64,000 nt of DNA, from assembly GCF_014805685.1 (NCBI RefSeq), contig NC_060900.1:5393101-5457100 (forward strand). Direction: 5' to 3'. Numbering within the stretch: position 1 is the first letter of the stretch; every line of letters starts with the position of its first letter. The stretch is from Silurus meridionalis. Lineage: Eukaryota > Chordata > Actinopteri > Siluriformes > Siluridae. The notes beneath the pieces were generated by a model. The model saw nothing but the letters and a program-made list of their open reading frames with translations. It was not told the DNA's origin and did no database searches. A program made the position numbers and the translations under genes. Below, piece after piece: positions 37,839 through 48,579 of the stretch.

Positions 37839-40801
37839 GAGCGAGAGAGAGAATATTCTACTTGTGATATAACAAATGTCCTCTGTTTGGGGTTTGTTCC
37901 AGATTTTTTAACACGTGTGACCCAGAAATAGATTCAGTGTGCGAGGTCTACTTTGTGCCTTAGCAGAATAAGTTCACAGCGTACCCAATACGAGGAAAAA
38001 AAAAAGCTATATCACAAGTTAATCATGTAGTTTATATTATACACCCTCGTTCTAATACGTTATCATTTCTGTAGACACGCAGCTTGTTCAGAGGAGTTGT
38101 ATGGCATATGTATAGACAATCTAAGCCAAATCTCAAGCAGATTTTGGAAGGAACCTCTAGTGTCAAGACTTTGATAATAGTCACAAGTTTAAGTTCTTCA
38201 TCATAAATGTTCTGTTTTTGAAATCACGAATTGGATTTTGAGTTGGAAGGAAAAGAGAGGTGAGCTGTCTTCGTATAAATTTCTAATTAGATAAGTAACA
38301 TTAAATGGATAAAAATAATGACAAGGATGTTATAAACTGCAGGTTGGGCTCGTGTTGAGAACTCGGGGTACCTAGCAGTAAGATATGGGATGTCAGACTG
38401 TTCCCATAGCAGGATATTTGTCGTGTCTATTCTGAATTACAACTGAGTTGCAATTTAAATTCGTGTACTGTAATACAATTTGGTGTTGATAAGAGGTATC
38501 TCTGCTTTTTGTTAATCAAACAGTATATTACCATATAACCTTAAACAGACAAGTACAAAAAATTCATTGTACACGGCAGCAAAGAGCTTCGGCTTTACTT
38601 GTTCCCTGAACCAGTTTACTCGCTGAGTCTCTCTTTTCTCGGCCCAGACGGCAGGCGAAGTACGGCGGCTGTAGTGAGAATCACGGGATCCGTCCTCCTG
38701 CTCCCGAGCAGTATCTCACCCCACTGCAGCAGAAGGAGGTGTGTATCCGTCACTTGCGTGCCCGGCTGAAGGAGAATGTGGAGAGATTGCAGGACAGGTC
38801 AGTGGCAGATCAAATGTGTTCCATCAATCTGCTGCTGTTTTTTTGTTCCTATGCTGGATATATAACGTTTCAGCGAAACCTATACACAAACATCATACAA
38901 AATAGCCCACATGTAACTGTATTAAAAACTACAATCTGTTGAAAGTATATTAGCATTCAGCAACTGGCCAGGAAATATTTTGATGAATAATAAAGAGCAG
39001 CGCTTATGAAATTCACAGGGAGATGAGTCATGATGTTTGTAGCATGCCGAGCAGAAACCATTCAGTCTCTAAAGATTTATGATGTATGAGGGAGGTGTGA
39101 GAAATAAATCACTTTGGGAGCATCCAATAACAGCACATCCAGAGGTGTTTTATTTTTTTATACCACAGTCATTTCTTTTTTTTATTTTTATTTAATTTGT
39201 TAATAGAAACATGTTTCTTTATTACTTACATTATAGCACTTATAAAATGTTATTCCATACGTAATCGTAAATCCGTAAAGATGTCCACAGAGTAATGTTA
39301 CTATAGAGACAATAAAAATGTGAAAAAATGCATTAATATAAACCTTTGATTTGTATCGCAGCCAGAGCTACATCAAGAACTGCTCTTATAGAAAATCAGT
39401 CAACATATTAATCGAATATACCACACATCTTTGTTACCAGTTCCAATGACATTACCACATTTGTATGCCTATTTTGTGTTACAATTTTATATCGCACGTT
39501 ATTGCAGGGACTCAGAGGTTGGGGAGTTGCGTATGCAGTTGTCACGCATGCAGGAGGACTGGATCGAGGAGGAGTGTCACCGCATTGAGGCCCAGCTGGC
39601 ACTAAAAGAAGCTAGAAAAGAGATCCAGCAGCTCCAGCAAGCTGTGGAATCTGTCCGATCTAACCTGGGCCACCATGACTCGGACCAGCAGACCAGTAAG
39701 ACAGACGGGGCGAGAGGAGTCAGAGTGGAGCCACGACTTGGAGCCTCGAGGTCATGTGGCTGCTCTCCAGCTCATACCATCGGTCGCAGTGCCACTTTCG
39801 GTAGGTTGAGTAGTGAGACACTGCCTGGAATCGACCGCAATGGGAACGTTACCTCCGAGCAGCGCGTTCACCACATTCCTGCCAACAGAGGCGCTGCAAC
39901 TTTACCAAGAGGTGATGGACGTCCTCGTCTTATCCTGGAGGCTTCCCTACTATCTGATCAGGCCCCACCTACGATGATGTGCTCTAACCTTTCGCGCTCA
40001 TCCACCTATGAGAAACTGTGTAGTGGCGAGACAGTCGTACCTGTAGGGCGGCGCTGCTGCATTTCCAACAACAACAACTGCAGCTGTGCAGTGCATGCCT
40101 GCCTGCCTCATCACCATCTTTTTTTGCATCTTCCTCAGCAGGAAGCTCCGCCTCCCTCGTCTCTTACCCCACCACCAGTGCCACCTAGTTCATCCGAGGC
40201 GAGCAATAAGCCCAGCTTCAGATCACAAGCCTGCAGTCCAACCATTTCCTGGATCCCACAAGAGGAAGAGGAGGAAGAGGGTGAAGAACTAAGCGTAATC
40301 ACTTTAGCCACAACAGCGCCGGACATCAGTTTTGCCGAACCACGAACGATTTCGGTTTCTTCCTCCACCATATTTTCTACCCAAAAATCTTACCTCCCTG
40401 AGCCTTTACCATCAGACAACCACGTTGAGATTTCGTCCTCACAAACAGCTTCACAATTGCCACAAATCCAGCAACCTAGTCATCATTCGCCTCTGTCACC
40501 TGATCAGCTGCCACACACCAAAGAAGAAGATGAAGTTGCCGGATCTACTGAGGAGGACGAGGGGCAAGAACAAGATCGTCACTGGAGCCGCTACTTCCTT
40601 GTTGATCTGCTAGCAGTCGTGGTCCCGATTGCACCAACTTTGGCATGGCTCTGTCGAGGACGGCAACGAGACACCATGCCAGCGTACCACATGGGCTCCC
40701 TGCTGCGAGGCTGTTGCGCCGTGGCACTTCATTCGCTAAGACGTGTCAACAGCAACCGTAGCCGAGGGCCGTCTGGGACAGGGGGTGCAACAGTAATCTA
40801 A
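37296..40801 (+). CDS. snph: Syntaphilin, mitochondrial docking protein
   Basis: Axonal mitochondrial anchor; the family also binds syntaxin. Coding exons: 37296-37360 (spliced exon begins 37276), 37636-37770, 38648-38797, 39508-40801, giving 547 aa from the first ATG or 540 aa from the ATG at 37317, whose context (MSHSANRRPSAGTRR) best matches mammalian N-termini. Conserved core: PPAPEQYLTPLQQKEVCIRHL, then RLQDRDSEVGELRMQLSRMQ and EDWIEEECHRIEAQLALKEA, a coiled coil. The C-terminus has a hydrophobic anchor DLLAVVVPIAPTLAWLC and the conserved SLLRGCCAVALHSLRR. The middle (residues about 230-440) is Ser/Pro-rich with an acidic run EEEEEEGEE. Oddity: right after the coil (VESVRSNL) the conserved DKDKG...QKYFVDIN-type segment of mammalian SNPH and SYBU is absent. 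SYBU is less likely because of the C-terminal match and the rad21l1/fkbp1a neighbours. Confidence 0.92.
37778..37837. repeat. (CA)n microsatellite
   Basis: About 28 CA units starting eight bases after the donor of the second snph coding exon (37770). Length variation this close to the splice site could affect splicing. Confidence 0.97.
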
Positions 40802-42720
40802 CTATCTGCCATACACTTGATCTGGTGTGTTTAATAATTCTAGTCTATACAATAGACATACTAATTATTTAAGCTTAGAGTAACCTGAAGCACAATATGT
40901 TTGCAACAAGTTTTATCTGTGGAAGTAGAAATGCCCCATTACACTGTAAATTTCAAGGGAAAGAATTTTTTTCCATAGTTTGACCAATTACCACCGACGA
41001 TCCCTCACCCCATTAAACACAATCGATTAACTGGGGAGGGTTTCTGATGTCAAGTCGGCCAACCACAACTTTTCAAACTACTGCTCATGCTCTGTCACAT
41101 GGCAGCATAACACACGCCTTTTAGCATTCTGACAACTACAGGATCCCAGATTCCTAGGATTCATACCTCCCCAGCAGCCACAAAATGTCAGGATTTAACG
41201 TTCAAAACACCTAAAAGTGAAAGCATTGGTTTGATCACCATAATTTCAGCCAGCAGGTGAAATAAGTAGTTTATTGATTTTTAATTGACAATTTGAAAAA
41301 CTACATTTGAAACGGTTCATCACCAAAAACCTATCAAACTTTCCACACTTGAAATCTAATTTCAATCCTTGCACACTTGTGCAAATTCACAAAAAGTTAA
41401 TAGTACACAATTTCAGTTTTTATTCAAACTCAACTCCTTTTTTGACTGAACCTTTTAATACAAAATTGTATTTACAAATTCTAAATGAAGCCACGTGTAA
41501 ATGCTTAAATTCCGATGGAAGCAACACAGTTCATGTTACACATTTGTGCTCTGAAATTTACTTTGAAAAGCTCTTGTACTGTTGCTGTTTTCCAGCAATT
41601 GCCATGTTTCCTTCCCGCTCTGTTTCGCTCCTATTCTGTTCCAGCCTTCGAGTCCTAGAGGAAAGGGCAGACCCAAAATGGCAGTTCTTATCTTTGATAC
41701 TGATAAATGAAACAATGCTCCTGAACTGAATCTTGTAGCAGGTTGCTGGGTTGACGTTTAGAACCACATTGTATCTGGCTATTTCTGCTAATGTGGGTGT
41801 GTTCCTCCGGAGCATGAAATGTAATATCACTGTTTGTATCCGAGGGGAAAAAGAATAAATAAAAAAATGTAGGCTTATGTAAGAAAGTGCTTGCTTGGCT
41901 AAAATCTAAAGAATGACTTAGGAATGTAGCATGCTTATATTGTATGCTAAAGAAAGCTTTACATTTTTTGTATAAGATGCAATCTCAGGCTGAATTCTAA
42001 CTCTAGAATAGAAAATACTTTATTTGAAAGAAGAAGAAAAAAGACCCCCAAGCAAGGGGTCAGCTAGCTTTAAAAGGTTTATTAAAACATGGTTTCATTT
42101 TAAGTCCATCTGTTCCAAGCTCAGCTCAGTACATACAGCAGATTTGAGTGTAGTGCCCTCGACTCTTCCTCTTTGCCGTTTCTTCACCATCTCTCGCAAG
42201 ATCTCTGTTTAGCACTTTATAGCAAAGCGTTCATTACAAATTCAGGGTCGTCTTGCATGTCTTCAGGTAATTCAATGTAATTAAATTATAGAAGTATGCA
42301 GTTTAACTGTTTATAATTTGTGTTTTATCAAAGCCATGCACTCCTGCAGTGAATATCAGGGATGTTGGAGACCAACACAAGAAGCTCTATGAAGTCTGGA
42401 TTAGAGTGCACGCTAGTTTAGATTTTCCACTAGACGAGACAAAAGATCCATATTCTATTTTAATTGTAATAAACGTCACCGCATTAGCAATAGCACTTCC
42501 TGTAGCTGCAGTGGAACCTCCTTTATAACTGTAGACAAAGATCACGAGTTTTGTTTTTTTCTTTGTGGAAAAGTCTGCATCCTGTTCTGTAAATAATCAT
42601 GATTTGAAAATAAAACGTGACTCTAAACAACAAATGGAGACTTTTCTGGTACGTAATGAACACCCCCTGCCGGAACTCGTCACGGCTTGCAATAATAAAG
42701 ACGTACACCGTTTTGTCTTT
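40802..42720 (+). other. snph: snph 3' UTR
   Basis: AT-rich and without exon-like sequence. Plus-strand poly(A) signals lie near 41854 (AAGAATAAATAAAA), 42606 (GAAAATAAAACG) and 42690 (AATAATAAAGACG). The last lies only tens of bases before the fkbp1a minus-strand signal, so the two transcripts may abut or overlap. Confidence 0.55.
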
Positions 42721-42733
42721 TTATAAACAATTT

Positions 42734-42739
42734 TTTTAT
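42734..42739 (-). terminator. fkbp1a: Candidate poly(A) signal of fkbp1a
   Basis: TTTATT on the plus strand, AATAAA on the minus strand, about 730 bases after the fkbp1a stop codon. The 3' UTR would be about 42720-43471, and no other gene is seen there. Confidence 0.5.
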
Positions 42740-43471
42740 TTTCAATTACTTTAACATTTTATAATTAGCCAAATTTTCCCACCAGAGTACAGACTACCAG
42801 CTCAGCCAAAGCCCTGTTGATGTGAATATGTTTACAGAAATCAAATACAAAAGAAATAAAAAAAACCAGGGAGAAAAACAGAGGTGATTTGATATTGAGC
42901 ATCCAGTGGGTGAGAGCATATTGATGAACAGGAAAGGAGGGGGAAAAGGGTAACAAAATATACAAATGGATGACAGAGCTAAGCTAAGTGGGGTAATCTA
43001 AAAACACTAGCCCCTTTCAAGGATCACGTGCAGGAGGCCATGTTCCCCCAAAAATGTTTGACCTGCAAAAGAAAGGAGGGATGATGCCAGGTGTGTCTTT
43101 TAGACAAACACAGTAATAAAGATTAGACCGTCTAATCCAAGAGCTTGTTACATTAAACGCTAAAGCCTGGTTAATGCGCAAGAAAAGAGTAATCTCTCTC
43201 TCATGGATTACAGAGCTCAGATAAACAAATCAAAATGATCTATGGGTTTAGTGAAGCTAGCAGACAGGACACAAGCCAATGTACCACCGATAAGTGCGTA
43301 TTTTTTAAAGATTTTTTACTAAAACAGACCACCAGGATTGCAACAATTTTTTTTTTTTTACATTTTATATATACCATAATTTTTAAAAAATGCTGCAATA
43401 CATTTTCAGGTGGCCTCCGACTCACCCGGAAAGTATGAATAGGGAAAAACCTGAGAAGATCTGCAGCACTG

Positions 43472-44779
43472 TTACTCCAAGCCAAGAAGCTCCACATCGA
43501 ATACGAGCGTGGCGTTGGGAGGGATGATGCCCGGGTGGCCTTTGCTGCCATAAGCAAAGTCGGGGGTGCAAGTCAGCCTCGCTCGCTGGCCCACACTCAT
43601 CTGCAAAACAGGGCAAGTGCTCAGAGATGGCTGGTTGACAGACGTGCAAAAGAACAGGGTTTTACAGTGCGCTTTCGATTCGAGAGCTCTGTATGCAATT
43701 CAATCAGCAGGACTGTAAAGCAACGCGGCGCTCAAAATTACTGATTCACTGGCTGAAGAGCAGATACCTGGGCCACTCCATCATCCCAACCGCGGATAAC
43801 TTCCTGCTTGCCGATCTTGAATTTGAACGGCTTGCCTCGGTCCCGAGAGGAGTCAAATGTGTGGCCGTTCGTCAGAGAGCCTGATGTGTAAAGATAAGAT
43901 ATTTCTTATTTTCTATACATAATATGCATTCTTAGACAGATATACAGACAGACACATATACACAGACAGAGAGATATGCAGACAAATATATAAATAGACA
44001 GACTGATTGACAGACTGACAGATCAGGGCGGGCCATGACGGAGCGCGAAACTGAAACACGTCAAAAGACGGCGCTCTTCTTAGTTTAATTTCAGGCGGTA
44101 GCACACGAACCGCTGACACTTTCGACACCTTTTTCTTCGCAAATGTTCTTTTAACAAAACGAAAAAGCAAAAAAAAAAAAATCCGTCGGAAAATGTGACA
44201 TTTGTAAGCTTGAAAAGCCGTTCATTTAGTTCTCCCTTAATAAATCAACCAGTAAAGTCGTATCAGATGGAAATCCGCTATAAAATGCCTCATGTCGCCG
44301 TTCACACCCTGCAAAAACACCGGCCTATTGTTAATGCAGCATCCGGTCCGGATTAGCAAGGCGGCTAACGGAATTTGCGCTAGAAGTTCATATTCAGCAA
44401 GATTTGACACCACAACACTGTCTTTTATATTTTATTATTAGTAGTAGTATCATTAAGTAAAAAAAACTTACCAACATAGTGCACGACGCAGGTCTGTCCT
44501 TTTTTGGGGAAAGTGCTTCCTGGAAAAGAAAGGATTGCAATTAAGGAAAAAAATGTCCCTGCGCTAATTCCAGTCTGTTCTTGCTAGCTAGGCGTTAGCC
44601 ACTCGGCTAATGCTAAAGCAGACTGTGTGAAGAATCCTTCACAGGCCCAATAAATACCGATTAAAATATCCGTAGTTAGTTTAGTATGTGTATTATACGG
44701 CTTCAAAACGAGTGAGGTTACATTTCGGGGTGGTTTTTTTACCGTCTCCGGCTGTTATCGTTTCGACCTCGACTCCCAT
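43472..44779 (-). CDS. fkbp1a: FKBP12 peptidyl-prolyl isomerase
   Basis: Cytosolic cis-trans prolyl isomerase of 108 aa, the exact family length. It is the FK506/rapamycin-binding protein and a partner of ryanodine receptors and TGF-beta type I receptors. Coding exons: 44743-44779, 44472-44519, 43768-43880, 43472-43600, all with GT/AG junctions and matching phase. It starts [13 protein letters not shown]. The binding-pocket residues are visible in order: HYVG with Tyr, FDSSRDR with Asp, [18 protein letters not shown] with the pocket Trp, [20 protein letters not shown], ending VELLGLE. The promoter is moderately CpG-rich. Nothing is broken. It lies tail-to-tail with snph. Confidence 0.97.
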
Positions 44780-44899
44780 CCTGGCGCGGTGTTTATTGGT
44801 CTTGACTCGCGGCACAAAATGGGCTCTGTAATCAAGCTTCTAGATATAAGGGGTATCTCACGTATAGCCTACTACCGCCCCTCGTGGACAAAATGCGAC

Positions 44900-44925
44900 A
44901 GTCTTTTTTTTTTTTTTTTTTTTTT
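44900..44925. repeat. Poly(T) tract
   Basis: A run of about 22 T upstream of fkbp1a. Confidence 0.9.
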
Positions 44926-44999
44926 AAGTACGAGCTAAGAGTGTGTTTAGTCTAACACATCACAAATTTCCGCCTGGGATTCCGTGAAGCACATCCATA

Positions 45000-45640
45000 T
45001 ATTCATTCCTTCAACCATCCATCCATTTACTCATCCATTTATTCCTTCAACCATCCATCCATTTACCCATCCGTCCGTCTGCCCATTCGTCTCTCTGTCC
45101 ATCCATTCACACATTCATTTATCTGTCTGTCTATCCATCCTTCCATTTATTCCTTCATCCCACCATCTGTCTGTTTATCTGTCCGTCCATCCAAACATCC
45201 ATCTATCCATTTAGCCATCTATACATCAGTCTGTCCATCCGTTTAGCTGCCCGTCCATCCCTCCATTCATTCTATCATCCATCCATCCATCTGCCCATTC
45301 GTCTCTCTGTCTGTCCATCCATTTACACATTCATTTATCTGTCTGTCGATCCATCCTTCCATTTATTCCTTCATCCCAACATCTGTCTATTCATCTGTCC
45401 GTCCATCCAAACATCCATTGATCCATTTAGCCATCCATACATCAGTCTGTCCATCCGTTTAGCTGCCGTCCATCCCTCCATTCATTCTATCATCCATCTG
45501 TCTGTCCATCAAGCATTCTTCTGCTTGTACATCCATCCATCCAAACACCCACCCATCCATCCATCTATTCATCCATCCATCATCTATTCACCCATCTTTT
45601 CATTCTCCATCTATCTGTCCATCCATTCATTTATCCATCT
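45000..45640. repeat. Degenerate (CATC)n repeat with ~212-bp duplication
   Basis: A long imperfect CCAT/CATC/TCTG tract. Within it a segment beginning GCCCATTCGTCTCTCTGTC occurs at 45081 and again at 45293, with the following sequence largely conserved, so a unit of about 212 bases is duplicated in tandem. Confidence 0.9.
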
Positions 45641-45642
45641 AT

Positions 45643-46092
45643 CCTATATGACAAAATGTAGGTACACCTGATCTTAAAACTCATATGTGCTTGTTGAACA
45701 TCCCATTCTCGATTTTGTACCTCTTTACCATTATAATAACTTCCAATCTTCTGAGAAGGTTTTCCACAATATTTTGGAGCATGGCTTTCAGGATTTGCAT
45801 TAATGTTGCTTTAAACGCATGCCAACTCCCAAAGATTCCCAGTAAGATTAAGGTCAGGCCTCTGTCCATTACATTCCAGTTCTTAGACTTCAACTTTGGC
45901 CAAACATACCTTTATAGACTTTATTTTGTGCATTGGCTTTCTGGAACTGGACGTACAGAGTGAGTGCAATGCTAAATTATATAAAGACATCCAAAACAAT
46001 TGTGGGCTCCCAACTTCTAAACTCCCAGAGTTTCAGGAATGCTTATATGTTAATGTGATAGTCAGGCGTCGACAAACGTTTTAACATATATT
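45643..46092 (-). mobile_element. Tc1/mariner-like relic (family A)
   Basis: It starts near TATATGACAAAATGTAGGTACACCTG, runs through the family A body (CATCCCATTCTCGATTT, AACTTCCAATCTTCTGAGAAGG), and ends near GTGATAGTCAGGCGTCGACAAACG, a degraded inverted terminus. No intact frame remains. Confidence 0.55.
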
Positions 46093-46859
46093 TTAATTAC
46101 CATAGCTCCTAAAGGTAACTGTTTAGGCTATACCATTTATCCTCTGGTCCTCTGGTTTGGGACACAGCCAGTAATCATTACAATTGCATATGTAACCATA
46201 TATATATCCGATACAGGAAAATAATTATAGTGTAGTTACAGGAAAATAATAATCAGTAGGTTTGGTCTGATGCAACCGGACACGAATCCTAGTAACTGTC
46301 ATCATCATAAAGTTGATACCAGCATGCTAAAATCATTAATTCTTCTGAGACTGCTGTAATTACACATGATTATTTATTTATTAAAGAATAGCACACCATG
46401 ATTTTTATTTGTCTATAGCCACAAGTAAAAAAAATTTATACAAAACGAGATCACCTACTCTATTGTGTTATCATCTGTGCTATGGGAAAACTGATTCTAC
46501 TATTTTTTCTCTTGAAGTTAATGAGACCAAAAAGGTTTTTTTAAAGTGCTGTTTAACTGATTATCAGCATGGCTGTGATCTGGCTGTAGGTAGTCACACC
46601 CATGTGATATTTGGTGGTGCCATATTTCTTGTGATATTGCAAGAAGTAGCTGACATTTTATACACAATATGGCCAAATCTTTCCTTTATTTCATCACAGA
46701 AAGCCACGACTGGAGAGAAAATTGCTTGTTGTCGTGCCAATGCACAACAGGACGAGAAAAATATACCATTGGGTTGTGTCAGCCAAAACCAGCAATCTGA
46801 AGCTACAGTAAAAGTACACACTCCCCCAAACTGGTCAGCAAAAGATCAGAAAAGCATCA

Positions 46860-46945
46860 GAGGTTCTGCAGGATTGGCTGCTTGGAGAGTTCCTGCATGA
46901 CCAGGTGCTTCAAAGATGTTCCTAATAAAGTGGCTGGTAAGTGCA
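46860..46945 (+). mobile_element. DNA-transposon terminal fragment
   Basis: It ends with GTTCCTAATAAAGTGGCTGG, preceded by TTCCTGCATGACCAGGTGCTTCAAAG. This terminal motif recurs in many fish genomes. The open frame running into it from 46409 shows no known domain and is probably chance or repeat-derived. Confidence 0.5.
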
Positions 46946-47362
46946 TGAAGCATTTTTAAAATAGTGCTTTTTTTAGTATTAACTAAACCGTTGCATTCAT
47001 ATACATATTCAACCCTGATACGTAGAGCACTAACACACAGCTTACAGATGGCCGCTGAATTCCCATAAAAAGACTTTCCTGTCAACAAGTCAGTTGCGTT
47101 TACACCCATGTAACAGCTGCTCTCTTAGAGCAAGTCTCATTCAGTAAAGACTGATGTACACTAATCTTAGATACAGACGAGCTGCATTCTGACCTCCATT
47201 TTGGCTTATAAAATGGCGGCTGAAGTGTGCAGTCTGGGCCAGCATTATGGCTGAGAGGGCTTATGTGTGCAGTGCCATGCTTTTGCCAAGAATTTGAAAG
47301 AGAACATCTCAGCTGTGAAGAAGAATGTTTCACTGTGGATGAAGGCGATATTGAAGTAGTCT

Positions 47363-48540
47363 TTAATTGAAAGCTGATCTTCTTGAACGATTTTTGCTGT
47401 AGTTTGACGACTTCTTTATTTGGAAAGGTCTGTGGTTGGACTCTGCGTAAACACGAATAGAAAACACTGAGACCTTAGCTTTTCAGCTCAAATAGAGGCA
47501 CACCTAGATATTACAAATATGATTTAAAAAATACTGAATAATTTTTGTTTTTTTTAAATCTTTTCCTTATTCAAGGGCAGTTGTTGAGACAGTGAGTGTA
47601 TGTTTATGCAAAATGTTCTAATGACCATCGCCCATATATGTACAATTATATTTAGAAAATTCATTCTTTTCAGAAATGGGATTGTTTGGATGTTATGTCC
47701 AGTCGAATTTGTGCTTATTTGTTAATAGTAACCACAATTGTTTTTGTAATGTGCCAAGGTTGGAAAAAGCAGCATTGGTGCGATTCCCTCCCTCAGAGCA
47801 TTTTATTCAAGCTAAATGACATGCGGTTTACTTTCATTATAACTGCACTGGATTCCTCACGAATAGGATGTGTGTCTCTGGAGCACCCAAACACCATGTT
47901 TTTTTTTTGTTTGTTTGTTTTTTTACATTACATGTATCAAAGCTTTTTTATTTGTTTCATATCCATTATAAAGACTTTTGTGTAGCATTGTGCAGTCTGT
48001 ATCTCTGCACAAGTATTTAAGTATTTAAGTGTTTACATTCAAGCCCTGTGTGACGTTGGAGCATAACCCTAGCCCATCTTACCTTGTTTGTTCCTGGTCT
48101 TGCTGAACCCTTTCCTGCTGCATTTCATTAATGGGGTAAAGATAGAAGAACACCAGGCCCACCAGCAGTAGGATGATTGGAATCGGTGCCAAAAGCAGGC
48201 GTAACGCCAAGACAACTCCTCCGCTGTGGCTGCATGCTCCTGTTTTATAACCTGTCAAGCTTTAAGGATCAGAATGTGAAATGTACTGCTGTAGCATTTA
48301 TACAGACCGACTCATGCATTTATTCCTCACAAGGATAATTTGGTCATTTTGAGGCAAAAAAAAAAAACAGAATTGTGGGAAATCACATTTGCTATCCATT
48401 GGATAGGAGGGAGTTTATTTGCCTTGCTGTAATAATTAAAAGGCTATAATAATTAAAAGAACTGAGGTACCCCAAATGGAAAAAGTGCCTAACTGTCCAT
48501 TTAAAGGAGCCTGCTACATTGCTGCAGTCTGTGTGCATAT

Positions 48541-48579
<39 letters not shown>

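Noticed and set aside
46409..46900. 163-codon open frame on the plus strand
   Set aside because: It runs into a transposon terminus, has no domain I recognise, and lacks splice or codon-pattern support.
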